A stretch of 49,358 nucleotides of DNA from an uncultured Lachnospiraceae bacterium (GCA_905234245.1 CAJOGN010000024.1:1-49358); one strand, 5' to 3'. Shown: positions 1-9,331, numbered from the stretch's first letter. Made by a program: numbers and translations. The notes: generated from the sequence alone by a model not told the origin.

Positions 1-4
1 TGAT

Positions 5-1252
5 ATGGCACTTGATTTAGCTGATGGCAAGGCAGTAGAAAGCATTGAATATCCTATTGATTTACTTACCAGGTGTTCATGCGGATGTAAGGATAATCAT
101 ACTGACAATATCAAAACCCTCAGTGCTTTTTCGAGTATACTAAAGGATCACAATATTCATAATTACAATATAACCTTTGATGAGCTTATTGAGATTAGCA
201 ATGCTCTTACCTGGGAGAATGAGAGGTTAAGGGCGCAGGCTTGGGAAGTATCCTTCTTTGTTCGGGGGGTTTTTGATTCCAATGTATCTACAGACAGATT
301 CTTCGAGGAATTACTTCCAAGGTTGAGAAATATTTATATGGACAATGTATATCTGTTCATTAATCGTGATGTACTTATGGATGAAGATATAGAATCCTCA
401 GGAAGCAACTCAAGACACATGTATTTTGCAGGTGGATTTGATGATGACGGAGTAAGGATTATTTCGCAGAAGGACTGGAGAAGCTATCTTGTATCAAGGC
501 ATAGAGGATTTAGTGATTTCGTCCCGGATACAGAGGGGAATTACCATGCTTATGTACTCTTCTCCGGCGATGAGCAATACGGTCTGATGCTGTGTAGGAA
601 CAATCTGAGCGATTCACAATTCTCACTGCTGTTCAGTCTACAGATTAGTAATCTGCTTCGCTTTTTCAAGATTAAGAGACAAGAGGAAGAGGCACGCAAT
701 AATATGCAGTTGTCTATGGAGCGTGTTAAGGAGTCTAATCAGATTCTCAGCTTTATCTCAAGATATGATGAGCTTACCAATATTCTTAACAGACGAGGCT
801 TTATGGAGCAGGCGATTGCTTCCATTAATAGAAGAAAAGGCAAAGAAGCGGTTATAATGTTCGGAGATTTGGACCATCTTAAAGAGATAAATGACTGCTT
901 TGGTCATGCCGATGGCGATTTTGCAATTATTTCTGCATCTAAGCTCCTTACAGGCGTTATGCCTCGTGATGGCTTCTGCGCACGTATTGGTGGTGATGAA
1001 TTCGTTGCCTTTGTTCCAGTGCCCAATGATATGACGGCAGAGGAGAAGATTGCCAAGCTAAGGGATAAGCTTAAGGAAGCGACATTCTTATTTAATCTTA
1101 CTTGTGAAAAGCCGTATTTTGTGGAGCTTTCTGCTGGGTTCCATTCCTTTGTATGTGAAGCTGACATGGACCTTGCGAAGATAATTGCCAGCTCTGACGA
1201 AGTGCTATATGAAGATAAGCAGAAGAGAAGAAAATCAATTAAGAAAGGCTAG
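5..1252 (+). CDS. Sensor-GGDEF diguanylate cyclase, C-terminal part (5'-truncated by window)
   Basis: This protein would make cyclic di-GMP from two GTP in the cytoplasm. The C-terminal third is a GGDEF domain with the signature GGDEF intact at residues 329-333 (context ARIGGDEFVAF), preceded by the usual D-x-D-x-x-K-x-x-N-type segment (FGDLDHLKEIND). No stop lies upstream in frame, so the gene probably begins before the window. Residues 15-28 (IDLLTRCSCGC) resemble the last strand of the LacI-type substrate-binding sensor found in front of GGDEF domains in Lachnospiraceae (recalled from family knowledge, not searched). Residues 60-230 look like a GAF-like or helical linker, with a coiled-coil run just before the GGDEF domain. 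The reported start is therefore only the first ATG visible. It is followed closely by the gene at 1267. Confidence 0.8.
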   Translation: MALDLADGKAVESIEYPIDLLTRCSCGCKDNHTDNIKTLSAFSSILKDHNIHNYNITFDELIEISNALTWENERLRAQAWEVSFFVRGVFDSNVSTDRFFEELLPRLRNIYMDNVYLFINRDVLMDEDIESSGSNSRHMYFAGGFDDDGVRIISQKDWRSYLVSRHRGFSDFVPDTEGNYHAYVLFSGDEQYGLMLCRNNLSDSQFSLLFSLQISNLLRFFKIKRQEEEARNNMQLSMERVKESNQILSFISRYDELTNILNRRGFMEQAIASINRRKGKEAVIMFGDLDHLKEINDCFGHADGDFAIISASKLLTGVMPRDGFCARIGGDEFVAFVPVPNDMTAEEKIAKLRDKLKEATFLFNLTCEKPYFVELSAGFHSFVCEADMDLAKIIASSDEVLYEDKQKRRKSIKKG

Positions 1253-1266
1253 ATTTTACTTTAACC

Positions 1267-1893
1267 ATGGAAGATAACAAGGTGATTACTGTTAGCGGAT
1301 TTGCATTTGACAATCCTAAGATAGGTGAAGAAGCTTTAAAAGAACAAGAGGCCGTTGAATATGTTAGTAAGCAGCTTAATTTTGATGATACAAAGTCGTT
1401 GTTGGCTTTGTATAATCAGATGGTCTCTAGAAGGATGTTTCATACACAGGTAGGTATTTCCTACCTAAAAAGCATTCAGGACTATTTGCTTAGGTCAGAT
1501 GTTGATCCTGCAACAATAGAGGCTATACCTATTAGCGAAGAAGAGATACTAGAAAGTAATGAGAAGGATGTAAAAAATAAGGGCAATGGCACTGCGGAGA
1601 GTAAAAGCAGCGCTAGCGATGACCTTAAGGCAAAACAAAGGGAGAAAAAGCTTATTGCTAAAAATAGCAGACTTACAAAATTGTCTGTTGCCTTCATAGT
1701 TATTTCAGTAGTTCTATTGTTGACAGTAGTAGGAATGTTCATTATTGCTAATACTAGTGATAATCCTACAGTGCTGAATTACGAAGAGGTGCTTCAGAAT
1801 AAATATGCTTCATGGGAACAGGATTTAGAGAGAAGAGAAGAGGATTTACAGAGAAAAGAAAATTATTACAAAAGTCTAAGTAGTAATAGATAA
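1267..1893 (+). CDS. Single-pass membrane protein of unknown function with C-terminal coiled coil
   Basis: I do not recognise this 208-residue protein. Residues 1-100 form a helical, mostly acidic cytoplasmic domain. Residues 100-138 are a charged, low-complexity linker. One hydrophobic segment spans about residues 139-161 (FIVISVVLLLTVVGMF). The last 40 residues are a charged heptad-like helix (WEQDLERREEDLQRKE), probably extracytoplasmic if the lysine-rich flank before the membrane segment is inside. It lies 14 bases after the GGDEF gene and 11 bases before the response regulator, so it is probably co-transcribed with signalling genes. No strong Shine-Dalgarno sequence precedes the ATG, which suggests coupling to translation of the upstream gene. 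Function is unknown. Confidence 0.7.
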   Translation: MEDNKVITVSGFAFDNPKIGEEALKEQEAVEYVSKQLNFDDTKSLLALYNQMVSRRMFHTQVGISYLKSIQDYLLRSDVDPATIEAIPISEEEILESNEKDVKNKGNGTAESKSSASDDLKAKQREKKLIAKNSRLTKLSVAFIVISVVLLLTVVGMFIIANTSDNPTVLNYEEVLQNKYASWEQDLERREEDLQRKENYYKSLSSNR

Positions 1894-1904
1894 GGGGAAA
1901 TGTT

Positions 1905-2576
1905 ATGTCAACAAAAATACTTATAGCAGATGATGAAGGTAGAATAAGAAAGCTTGTTAATGATTTCTTGTCAAAGGAAAACTACGAGATTATTGAGGCA
2001 AGTGACGGTCAGGAAGCGTTAGATAAGTTTTATGAACTTAGTCCGGACCTTGTTATCCTAGATGTTATGATGCCGAAATTTACAGGTTTAGAGGTGTGTA
2101 AGGAGATTAGAGAATCTTCCACAGTGCCTATAATCATTCTAACTGCCAAAGGCACAGAGTCTGATGAATTATCAGGTTTTTCGTCAGGTGCTGATGAATA
2201 TATTGCCAAGCCTTTTAGCCCAAAGATTCTAGTGGCTAGAGTTAATGCGCTTTTAAGAAGAAGTAATAATCTTAATACAGAAGATGTATTAGAGGCTGGC
2301 AAGATAGAGGTGGATATTAATGCACATCTTGTTAAGGTCGACGGTAATGAGATTGTGTTATCAGTCAAAGAGTTCGAACTGCTTTGTTATTTTATTAACA
2401 ACCAGGGGATTGCGCTGTCAAGAGAGAAGATTCTAGATAATGTCTGGGATTATGATTATTTCGGAGATGCACGTACTGTTGATACACATGTTAAGAAGCT
2501 GAGAGCAAAGCTCAAGGAATACGGAAGCTATATTCAGACAATATGGGGAATGGGGTATAAATTTGAAGCAAAATAA
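1905..2576 (+). CDS. OmpR/PhoB-family response regulator
   Basis: A cytoplasmic two-component transcription factor of 223 residues, normal for the family. The receiver domain covers residues 1-120, with the acidic pair D9/D10, phosphoacceptor D53 (VILDVMMP), T83 (ILTAKG) and K105 (YIAKPF). A winged-helix DNA-binding domain covers about 128-223, with the typical end RTVDTHVKKLRAKL and IWGMGYKF. A good Shine-Dalgarno sequence (AGGGGAAA) precedes the ATG. The stop overlaps the start of the histidine kinase at 2563 by 14 bases, so the two are translationally coupled and form a cognate pair. Target genes cannot be read from the sequence; the lipoprotein gene just downstream is one candidate. Confidence 0.93.
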   Translation: MSTKILIADDEGRIRKLVNDFLSKENYEIIEASDGQEALDKFYELSPDLVILDVMMPKFTGLEVCKEIRESSTVPIIILTAKGTESDELSGFSSGADEYIAKPFSPKILVARVNALLRRSNNLNTEDVLEAGKIEVDINAHLVKVDGNEIVLSVKEFELLCYFINNQGIALSREKILDNVWDYDYFGDARTVDTHVKKLRAKLKEYGSYIQTIWGMGYKFEAK

Positions 2577-4041
2577 GCGCTTTATTGGTGTTAGGAGACA
2601 ATTAGTATTAAGAATAACTGGCTTGGTTTTAGTAATACTTGCTATGTTTTGGCTCTTTAACACTCTTTTTATGTCGTATTTCTATCGTGAAGAGAAAGTA
2701 GAGGCCATGGAGAAGGTCTTTGAAGAGCTTGATTATGCATCTATTACAGGGCAGCTATATGAGAGTAGCTTTGAATCCAAATTCGAGCAGATTTCTCTTA
2801 ATAACAACTTGGATATTGTTGTTATGTCATACGATGGCTCAGTTCTTCTTTCCTCAGGTAAAGAGAAGCGTAATACAGTAAGGCGTCTATTAGATGCGGT
2901 TCTTTCTAATACAGATGGTACAAAAAGTATAGTTCATACATCTATGTATGATATTACTTACAATAAGGATTTGTTCGTTAATGAAGAATATCTGATTCTT
3001 ACTGGTACATTAAGTGACGGCAAGCTTATAATGATTAGGTATGCTATAGAGAATATGAAGTTCTCTCTTGATGTAATTAATAAAACCACAATTGTTGTGG
3101 CGCTTATAGCTTTCTTGCTCGCATTGCTGCTTTCTGAAATCCTTGCAAGACGAATAACGAAGCCTATAGTTGAGCTTACAAATATTTCTAAGCGCATGTC
3201 AGAATTGGATTTCTATGCCAAATACAAGGTTAGGAACACAAGCTCTGAGATAGATATTCTTGGTGAACATATGAATACTATGTCCTCTTCCCTTGAAAAT
3301 GCTCTTGAGAAGCTGCAAGAGGCTAATGAAGAGCTGAAGAAGGATATTGAAATCAAAGAAAAGAATGAGAAGATGCGTAAGGAATTCTTATCTAACGTAT
3401 CTCATGAGCTTAAGACACCGATTGCTCTTATTCAAGGATATGCAGAAGGCCTTAATGAAGGCATGGCAGATGATCCTGAAAGTAGAGAGTATTACTGTGA
3501 AGTAATTGTTGATGAGTCGAAGAAGATGAATAAGCTGGTTCAGCAATTAATGTCATTAAATGAATTAGAATATGGACAAATATCTGTTAATAAGACGAAT
3601 TTTAATATTACAGAACTGGTTCGTAGTCTGGTTGGATCATCGATGATTCTAATAGAGCAAAACAATATTAAGGTTGAATACGAGATAGGTGATGATGTAT
3701 ATGTTAATAGCGATGAATACATGGTAGAAATTGTATTTTCTAACTTTTTAAGCAATGCTATTCACTATACAGATGAAAAAAAGAGAATTAAAATCTCTCA
3801 ATTAGAGAGAGTAGATAGTGTGCGAATTAGTGTATACAACTCTGGTAATAGTATTCCAGAGGACGAGATGGATAGAATCTGGGATAAATTCTATAAGATT
3901 GACAAAGCCAGAACAAGAGAGTATGGAGGAAGTGGCGTTGGACTTTCTATAGTTAAGGCTGCAATTGATGCATTAGATGGAAAGTATGGTGTATACAATA
4001 AAGATAATGGTGTTGTCTTTTGGTTTGAAATATACAAATAA
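2563..4041 (+). CDS. Membrane sensor histidine kinase
   Basis: This is the partner of the preceding response regulator: it autophosphorylates on a histidine and passes the phosphate to the regulator's aspartate. Of 492 residues, the first membrane helix is at about 14-36 and the second at about 172-195, enclosing an extracellular sensor region of about 135 residues. A HAMP domain follows (about 195-250, RRITKPIVELTN), then a HisKA domain with phosphorylated His281 in SNVSHELKTPIALIQG. The ATP-binding HATPase_c domain has an N-box (NFLSNAIHYT), a D-x-x-F-like box (IWDKFYKID) and a glycine-rich G2 box (GGSGVGLSIVKAA). The start is TTG inside the end of the regulator gene. The sensed signal is unknown. 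Confidence 0.92.
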   Translation: MKQNKRFIGVRRQLVLRITGLVLVILAMFWLFNTLFMSYFYREEKVEAMEKVFEELDYASITGQLYESSFESKFEQISLNNNLDIVVMSYDGSVLLSSGKEKRNTVRRLLDAVLSNTDGTKSIVHTSMYDITYNKDLFVNEEYLILTGTLSDGKLIMIRYAIENMKFSLDVINKTTIVVALIAFLLALLLSEILARRITKPIVELTNISKRMSELDFYAKYKVRNTSSEIDILGEHMNTMSSSLENALEKLQEANEELKKDIEIKEKNEKMRKEFLSNVSHELKTPIALIQGYAEGLNEGMADDPESREYYCEVIVDESKKMNKLVQQLMSLNELEYGQISVNKTNFNITELVRSLVGSSMILIEQNNIKVEYEIGDDVYVNSDEYMVEIVFSNFLSNAIHYTDEKKRIKISQLERVDSVRISVYNSGNSIPEDEMDRIWDKFYKIDKARTREYGGSGVGLSIVKAAIDALDGKYGVYNKDNGVVFWFEIYK

Positions 4042-4066
4042 ATTGTGATTTTTTTGTATATTTTTG

Positions 4067-4095
4067 TTGAATATTAAGGGCTAAAATGATAACAT
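4067..4095 (+). promoter_or_regulatory. Probable sigma-A promoter for the lipoprotein/cheV genes
   Basis: TTGAAT (4067-4072) and TAACAT (4090-4095) are separated by 17 bases, just after the histidine kinase stop and about 38 bases before the lipoprotein start at 4133. The -35 is close to consensus and the -10 is a moderate match. It would let the lipoprotein and cheV be expressed separately from the two-component pair. Confidence 0.5.
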
Positions 4096-4132
4096 TAATA
4101 ATAGTAGTTTGTTTATTGATACGGAGTATGGA

Positions 4133-4843
4133 ATGAATAAGAGAATTATTCTTAGCATTGTACTATTATGTGTATGTATGGGCTTTTGTGGATGTTCGTT
4201 AATGGAGCCTGTATCTGATAAGGATATGGATGCAATAGCCGCATATTCTGCTAAGATGGTTGCTAAGTATAATACTAAGCAAAAAGACGGAGTAGTCTTT
4301 ATTGATGAATCTGATGAACTGAAGTCTATGGCGAAGGAGAAGGAGAAGGAGAAAGCTAAGGCGAATACGACTAATTCTACTAATTCTTCTAAGTCTTCTA
4401 ATTCAACTTCAGGCAATGCTACTCAGACAACACCACCTGTTGCGCTTGCGGCAGCGCTGGGGATAAATGGAGTTGATTTTGCTTTTCAAGGGGTAGAAGT
4501 AAAGGATAGTTATACTACTAATGTATATGATATGAGTCCTAATCCAGGCAGTAAGTTCCTTGTTATGAAGTTTAAGGCGACTAATACAAGCGGGCAGGAT
4601 GCTAATATTGATATATTATCCCTTAGCCCAAAGTTCAAAGCCACAATTAATGGCTCGGCAAATGCTAATAATGATTTGACATTGATGCCAGAGGACTTAT
4701 CTACATTTAAGGGTACTTTGAAGGCTAATGAGAGTAGGGATTTAATTATTCTATTCCAATTCAAAGATGCTGATTTATCTAATATACAGGGTACTTCATT
4801 AAAATGTACAGTGAATGGAAGTACTAACGATATAATATTATAA
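4133..4843 (+). CDS. Lipoprotein with DUF4352-like beta-sandwich domain
   Basis: A predicted surface lipoprotein of 236 residues. It has a short basic N-terminus (MNKR), a hydrophobic stretch and a lipobox-like end (GFCGC) with the modified cysteine at about residue 21. A lysine- and Ser/Asn-rich linker follows (about residues 60-105). The C-terminal part resembles the telokin-like DUF4352/DUF5067 fold (SKFLVMKFKATNTSG, then a conserved-looking LIILFQF strand). That assignment is tentative. I chose the ATG at 4133 rather than the upstream TTG at 4109 because GGAG (4123-4126) sits 6 bases before it and the signal peptide starts there. It lies between the kinase gene and cheV; its role is unknown. 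Confidence 0.72.
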   Translation: MNKRIILSIVLLCVCMGFCGCSLMEPVSDKDMDAIAAYSAKMVAKYNTKQKDGVVFIDESDELKSMAKEKEKEKAKANTTNSTNSSKSSNSTSGNATQTTPPVALAAALGINGVDFAFQGVEVKDSYTTNVYDMSPNPGSKFLVMKFKATNTSGQDANIDILSLSPKFKATINGSANANNDLTLMPEDLSTFKGTLKANESRDLIILFQFKDADLSNIQGTSLKCTVNGSTNDIIL

Positions 4844-4861
4844 GTATCGGGAGGAGAGCAG

Positions 4862-5776
4862 ATGGATACAAATATTTTACTGGAATCGGGAACTAACGAA
4901 CTAGAGATACTTGAATTTCGAGCAGGTAATAATTTCTATGGAATTAACGTTGCTAAGATTAATGAGATTCTACTTTATCAACCGGTAACGCCTGTTCCTA
5001 ACGCACATCCATGTATTGAAGGTATATTTATGCCGAGAGATACAATGATATCTGTTATTAACTTAAGAAAATGTCTTGGACTTGATGAGAAGTTTGATAA
5101 TGATGGACTTTTTGTTATTACTAACTTCAATAGTCTTAATACAGCATTTCACGTTGATGAGGTTCTTGGTATTCATCGTGTATCATGGGAGGAAATCATC
5201 AAGCCAGATTCCACAATTAATTCAGATGAGTCTGGTGTATCTACTGGTGTAATTAAGTTATCTGATAGACTTGTAGTTATTCTGGATTTCGAGAAGATTG
5301 TATCTGATATTAATCCTGAGACAAGTCTTAAGGTATCTGATATGGATAATTACGAGAAGAAGGATAGAGGAGAGTCACCTATCCTTATTGCCGAGGATTC
5401 AGCACTATTACAGAAGCTTATTGTTGAGTGTCTTAAGAAGGCTGGATATACTAAGATTATTATTAATGATAATGGTCAGGAAGCCTGGGATAAGCTATGT
5501 GAATTCAAAGAAGATGGTGATGTATTAGAAAGTGTTCACTGTATTATTACTGATATTGAGATGCCACTTATGGATGGTCATAGATTAACTAAGCTGGTTA
5601 AGGAAGATAGTGTTATGAAGAAGATTCCTGTAGTTATCTTCTCATCTCTAATTAATGACCAGATTAGAAGAAAAGGTGAATCTCTAGGAGCCGATGCTCA
5701 GTTGACTAAGCCTGAGATTGGTAAGTTAGTAGAGGCTGTTGACGAACTTATTGAGAGATACGAAGCACAAAGATAA
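4862..5776 (+). CDS. cheV: Chemotaxis coupling protein CheV (CheW-REC)
   Basis: CheV couples chemoreceptors to the CheA kinase and is tuned by phosphorylation of its own receiver domain. The 304 residues split into a CheW-like domain (about 14-160, starting ILEFRAGNNFYGINVAKI) and a C-terminal receiver domain (about 173-300). The receiver has the acidic patch EDS (residues 178-180), phosphoacceptor D231 (ITDIEMPLMDG) and a KPE segment with the conserved lysine. A strong Shine-Dalgarno GGGAGGAG stands just before the ATG. An intrinsic terminator follows at 5796. The gene implies a flagellated, chemotactic cell, although no other che gene is in the window. Confidence 0.95.
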   Translation: MDTNILLESGTNELEILEFRAGNNFYGINVAKINEILLYQPVTPVPNAHPCIEGIFMPRDTMISVINLRKCLGLDEKFDNDGLFVITNFNSLNTAFHVDEVLGIHRVSWEEIIKPDSTINSDESGVSTGVIKLSDRLVVILDFEKIVSDINPETSLKVSDMDNYEKKDRGESPILIAEDSALLQKLIVECLKKAGYTKIIINDNGQEAWDKLCEFKEDGDVLESVHCIITDIEMPLMDGHRLTKLVKEDSVMKKIPVVIFSSLINDQIRRKGESLGADAQLTKPEIGKLVEAVDELIERYEAQR

Positions 5777-5795
5777 TATTTAATGTGATTGTCAG

Positions 5796-5826
5796 GGGGT
5801 GTGATTTATCACATCCCTTGTTTTGT
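5796..5826 (+). terminator. Intrinsic terminator after cheV
   Basis: A GC-rich stem GGGGTGTGA / TCACATCCC (one G-T pair) closes a TTTA loop and is followed by TTGTTTTGTT. It lies between the cheV stop and the next gene. It also argues against translation of the next gene from the upstream TTG at 5789, which would place its first codons in this hairpin. Confidence 0.72.
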
Positions 5827-5854
5827 TAAAACGCATATTGTGGAGGTTATTAAT

Positions 5855-7981
5855 TTGCCTAATTCAGAAGATTATTTAGACGGATTATTAGATTCTATTA
5901 ATAAAAAAAAGACAGACGTTGAGAAAGCACAATTTGAAGAAGAAGAGAGCATCAAAGCGAAAATTGCTGATATGAGTAGTGTTGATCCTAATGATGATTT
6001 TATGGAGGCTACTGGCATCAGTGGTTTTAAGGCGAAAAGGGTTTCACATGATAATCTTAGACAAGCGTTTTCTGAATCGGATTTCCTTAAGGAGTTTGAA
6101 GATGAATTGTCTTCAGGAGCTGCTGATGATTTCATTAGAGATTTCGAGCAGGAGATAGATGAAGAGGAGGCTATGTTCCAGAGAGGCGAGGAAATTCCTG
6201 ATGATGCAGGTACAGAGTTTATTCGTTCTCTCATGGAAGAAGATGGTGTGGATTATGATGAGGAAGTTAATGATGAGGAAGATTCAGATACACTTGATTC
6301 GTCTTCATTAGAGGACTTTAATACGGGAAGTGAAGCTGTTTCTGATGATGTTGAAGAAAGTGCTGAAATAGAAGAATCTACTGAAGAAGCTCCAGTCTCA
6401 ACAGAGTCCTTGACAGTTGATAACGAAGCACCTATAGATGATGCAACAGTAGAAGATACTGAAGCAGTTCCAGATACTGAAGCAGTTGCAGATAATGAAT
6501 CCTCAGATGCAGATACTGATGTTCAAGAGTCAGAAGAAGCTGGCGATAATGTAGATGAAAGTGTAGGAGATAGCAATGATGCTATTGCAGCATTTGAATC
6601 AATTCAGGAGGATTTAGCTAATGCTTCAAAAGAGGCTGAAGATGTTGCTAATGATGCAGAAGACTCAGAAGGTGATACGGAAACTACATCAACAGACGAG
6701 GATGATGCTGCTGAGTTATTATCGGCCCTTGGAGAAACAGAAAGTACTGAAGATACTGATAACATTGATACTGATGAGGAGCTTAAGAATATATTAGATG
6801 AAGTAGAAAGTATTGTTGGAGAGGATTCTGAAGGCTCTGAAAATGATGAGTCAATTCTTTCTAAAGAATATCAGAGTGATGAATATGATGAAGCTGATGC
6901 TTTAGAAGTAAATGAAGATGGCGTATCACTTGTGGATGAGAATATTGACTTAGATGAGCTTCTTGCCAGCGAAGGCGGAATGGATGATATTGGCAATTTG
7001 CTTGATGCAGATGAGAACGATATCGAACTAGACGAAGCAAGAGATGCTTACGAAGAGTCTGCGGACAAGGCAGAAGCGGCTCTTGACAGCGACGAGCAGC
7101 CTGTAGAAGGGGTGAAGAAGGCAGGCTTACTTGCTAAGATTCTCGGAATCTTTAAGAAGAAGCAGGATGAGGAAGATGCCAAAGAGCTTCTCGATGTCGC
7201 AGGCAAAAATGAGATAGAGGATACAACTGCGGAGAATCAGAAGATTCTCGAGGAAATGGACGAAGAGGACGCAGAAGCCGCCGCCAAGAAGCAGGCCAAG
7301 GCTGAAGCCAAGGCAGAGAAAAAGGCCGCTAAGAAGGCGGCCAAGGAAGAGAAAAAGGCAGCCAAGGCTGCGGCCAAGGCAGAGAAGGCTAACAAGGAGA
7401 AGAAGCCAGGGGCTCTTGCAACATTTCTAAAGGATGATAAATCCAAAAAAGTACCTGTTAAGGTAATAGTTGTATTTGTATTATTAGTTGGTACACTTGT
7501 GGCGCTAATTATTATTGGAAGTAATATATTTAGTAAGAGAACCGCCATTAGTGAAGCCAAGACACAATATTCTTCTGGAGACTATATAGGTGCTTATAAC
7601 ACTCTGTCTGGTATCTCAGGACTGTCTGATACAGATCAGGAGATATGTAACAAGGCGAGACTTCTTGCTGATTTGCAGAATAAGAAGAAAGAATATGACA
7701 CATTTATGTCTAAGAAGGATTATCAGAATGCTTTTGATGCCCTGGTTGTTGGAGTGGGTAGATATAATGAGAATCTTGAGACTGCCAAGGAGTATGGTAT
7801 TACTGCCGAATATGATGGAATTGAGTCAATGATAACAGGTCAGCTCAAGGATCAGTTTGGCGTATCTGCTAATGAGGCACAAGAATTATATAAGATTAAG
7901 GGCAGAACGAATTATACGATAGCAATAAATAATAAGCTTAAAGCGTTAGGAATGTATAACAGTAATGGTAGCAATAATTGA
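5855..7981 (+). CDS. Large acidic single-pass membrane protein of unknown function
   Basis: I do not recognise this protein; from the chosen start it has 708 residues. Residues 1-95 are mixed charged. About 95-430 are extremely rich in Asp/Glu with Ser/Thr/Ala and look disordered, including an 18-bp direct duplication. Residues 440-530 are Lys/Ala-rich (AEKKAAKKAAKEEKKAAKAA) and visibly more G/C-rich than the rest. One membrane helix follows at about 537-559 (VIVVFVLLVGTLVALIII), then a roughly 145-residue, probably extracytoplasmic helical domain that resembles tetratricopeptide-type repeats (SSGDYIGAYNTLSG). I chose TTG 5855 because GGAGG (5842-5846) lies 8 bases upstream and the longer frame starts inside a terminator. 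The 3' end overlaps hisH by 17 bases. Confidence 0.75.
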   Translation: MPNSEDYLDGLLDSINKKKTDVEKAQFEEEESIKAKIADMSSVDPNDDFMEATGISGFKAKRVSHDNLRQAFSESDFLKEFEDELSSGAADDFIRDFEQEIDEEEAMFQRGEEIPDDAGTEFIRSLMEEDGVDYDEEVNDEEDSDTLDSSSLEDFNTGSEAVSDDVEESAEIEESTEEAPVSTESLTVDNEAPIDDATVEDTEAVPDTEAVADNESSDADTDVQESEEAGDNVDESVGDSNDAIAAFESIQEDLANASKEAEDVANDAEDSEGDTETTSTDEDDAAELLSALGETESTEDTDNIDTDEELKNILDEVESIVGEDSEGSENDESILSKEYQSDEYDEADALEVNEDGVSLVDENIDLDELLASEGGMDDIGNLLDADENDIELDEARDAYEESADKAEAALDSDEQPVEGVKKAGLLAKILGIFKKKQDEEDAKELLDVAGKNEIEDTTAENQKILEEMDEEDAEAAAKKQAKAEAKAEKKAAKKAAKEEKKAAKAAAKAEKANKEKKPGALATFLKDDKSKKVPVKVIVVFVLLVGTLVALIIIGSNIFSKRTAISEAKTQYSSGDYIGAYNTLSGISGLSDTDQEICNKARLLADLQNKKKEYDTFMSKKDYQNAFDALVVGVGRYNENLETAKEYGITAEYDGIESMITGQLKDQFGVSANEAQELYKIKGRTNYTIAINNKLKALGMYNSNGSNN
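6458..6493 (+). repeat. 18-bp tandem duplication inside the acidic region
   Basis: ACTGAAGCAGTTCCAGAT is followed directly by ACTGAAGCAGTTGCAGAT, differing at one base. It encodes a repeated T/D-E-A-V-(P/A)-D unit within the acidic domain of the protein at 5855. Being in frame, it changes only the length of the disordered region. Confidence 0.85.
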
Positions 7982-8573
7982 TTATAATGCAGGCAATATC
8001 AAAAGCGTAATGAAGGCTTTTGACTACATAGGCAAGAAGGCAATATGTACAAGAGATTATCACGATATACTTAAGGCTGACAGTGTAGTTCTTCCTGGAG
8101 TGGGCTCCTTTGAGTATGCTATGGGTGAACTCAGAAGATATGAACTAGACAAGGCCATATATGAAGTCTGTGAAAGGAAGGTGCCTTTTCTTGGAGTGTG
8201 CCTTGGATTGCAGCTTCTATTCGAGGAGTCTGAGGAAAATGTTGGTTGTAAGGGCCTGTCTATTCTTAAGGGCGGAATACATAGAATTCCTGGAAGTGAC
8301 GAATATAAGGTTCCTCATATTGGATGGAATTCTCTAAAACTATCTAACAATGGTAGGTTGTTTGATGGTATAGATGATAATTCATTCGTATATTTTGTTC
8401 ATTCATATTATCTTAGAGCTGAGGATGAGAGTATTGTTACTGCTTCTTGCGATTATGGTGTAAATGTACATGCTTCGGTAGAAAAGGACAATATATTTGC
8501 CTGTCAGTTTCACCCAGAGAAAAGCTCTAAAGTTGGACTTAAGATTCTTAAGAATTTTGCGGAGATTAAGTAA
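7965..8573 (+). CDS. hisH: Imidazole glycerol phosphate synthase, glutaminase subunit HisH
   Basis: HisH releases ammonia from glutamine and channels it to HisF for the fifth step of histidine synthesis, which yields imidazole glycerol phosphate and AICAR. The 202 residues match the family length. The class I amidotransferase nucleophile is C79 ([11 protein letters not shown]), and the other triad residues are H183 and E185 (QFHPEKSS). The start at 7965 overlaps the previous gene by 17 bases, and the stop overlaps the hisF start by one base, so hisH and hisF are translationally coupled. Other his genes are absent from the window. The AICAR by-product can re-enter purine synthesis through the genes at 12231-14140. 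Confidence 0.97.
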   Translation: MVAIIDYNAGNIKSVMKAFDYIGKKAICTRDYHDILKADSVVLPGVGSFEYAMGELRRYELDKAIYEVCERKVPFLGVCLGLQLLFEESEENVGCKGLSILKGGIHRIPGSDEYKVPHIGWNSLKLSNNGRLFDGIDDNSFVYFVHSYYLRAEDESIVTASCDYGVNVHASVEKDNIFACQFHPEKSSKVGLKILKNFAEIK

Positions 8574-9331
8574 TGCATACTAAGAGAATAATACCATGTC
8601 TTGATGTTAAGGATAATCGTGTAGTAAAAGGTGTTAACTTTGTTGACCTAAGAGATGCAGGTGATCCTGTACAGGTTGCTAAAGCATATGATGCAGCTGG
8701 TGCAGATGAAGTTGTATTTCTTGATATAACAGCCAGCTCTGACCATAGGGACACAGTAGTTGATATGGTTAGAGAAGTCGCAGCTAACGTATTCATTCCT
8801 TTTACAGTAGGTGGTGGAATTAGAACAGTAGATGATTTCAAGGCCCTTCTTAGAGAAGGCGCAGATAAGATTAGTATTAATTCTTCTGCAATTGACAATC
8901 CTAATCTTATAAGTGATGCGGCTAGTAGATTCGGTTCCCAATGTGTTGTTGTTGCTATTGATGCTAAGAGACGAGATGACGAAGGCTGGAATATATATAA
9001 GCATGGCGGAAGAATTGATTGCGGAATAGATGCTGTAAAATGGGCTATTGAGGCAGAAGAGAGAGGTGCTGGAGAGATTCTTCTTACCAGCATGGATTGT
9101 GATGGTACCAAAGCTGGATATGATATTGAGTTAACTAAGGCTATTAGTGATGCTGTATCAATTCCTGTAATTGCATCAGGTGGTGCAGGTAATATGGAGC
9201 ATTTCCTAGAAGCGCTAACTGTAGGTGGTGCCGAGGCAGCTTTGGCAGCTAGCCTGTTTCACTATAAAGAAATTGAGATTATGGATTTGAAGAAATATTT
9301 GAGGGAAAATAATGTACCTGTTAGATTATAA
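8573..9331 (+). CDS. hisF: Imidazole glycerol phosphate synthase, cyclase subunit HisF
   Basis: HisF is the (beta/alpha)8-barrel cyclase partner of HisH; together they convert PRFAR and ammonia to imidazole glycerol phosphate and AICAR. The 252 residues are full length. Catalytic D11 lies in [14 protein letters not shown] and the second catalytic aspartate in VVAIDAKR. Phosphate-binding loops are visible as GGGIRT and ASGGAGN. The ATG overlaps the hisH stop by one base (TAATG type). The 3' end overlaps the ung start by 20 bases, giving a compact hisH-hisF-ung run. Confidence 0.97.
   Translation: MHTKRIIPCLDVKDNRVVKGVNFVDLRDAGDPVQVAKAYDAAGADEVVFLDITASSDHRDTVVDMVREVAANVFIPFTVGGGIRTVDDFKALLREGADKISINSSAIDNPNLISDAASRFGSQCVVVAIDAKRRDDEGWNIYKHGGRIDCGIDAVKWAIEAEERGAGEILLTSMDCDGTKAGYDIELTKAISDAVSIPVIASGGAGNMEHFLEALTVGGAEAALAASLFHYKEIEIMDLKKYLRENNVPVRL

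Noticed and set aside
5789-5854. Upstream TTG start for the acidic membrane protein
   Set aside because: It lies in a terminator hairpin and has no Shine-Dalgarno, whereas TTG 5855 has GGAGG at 8 bases.
6240-6900. CRISPR-like or tandem repeat array in the GA-rich stretch
   Set aside because: It is low-complexity Asp/Glu codon usage with only one true 18-bp duplication, without regular spacers.
7237-7560. Minus-strand Ala/Leu-rich ORF
   Set aside because: It is the complement of the Lys/Ala-rich segment of the acidic membrane protein and has no signals of its own.
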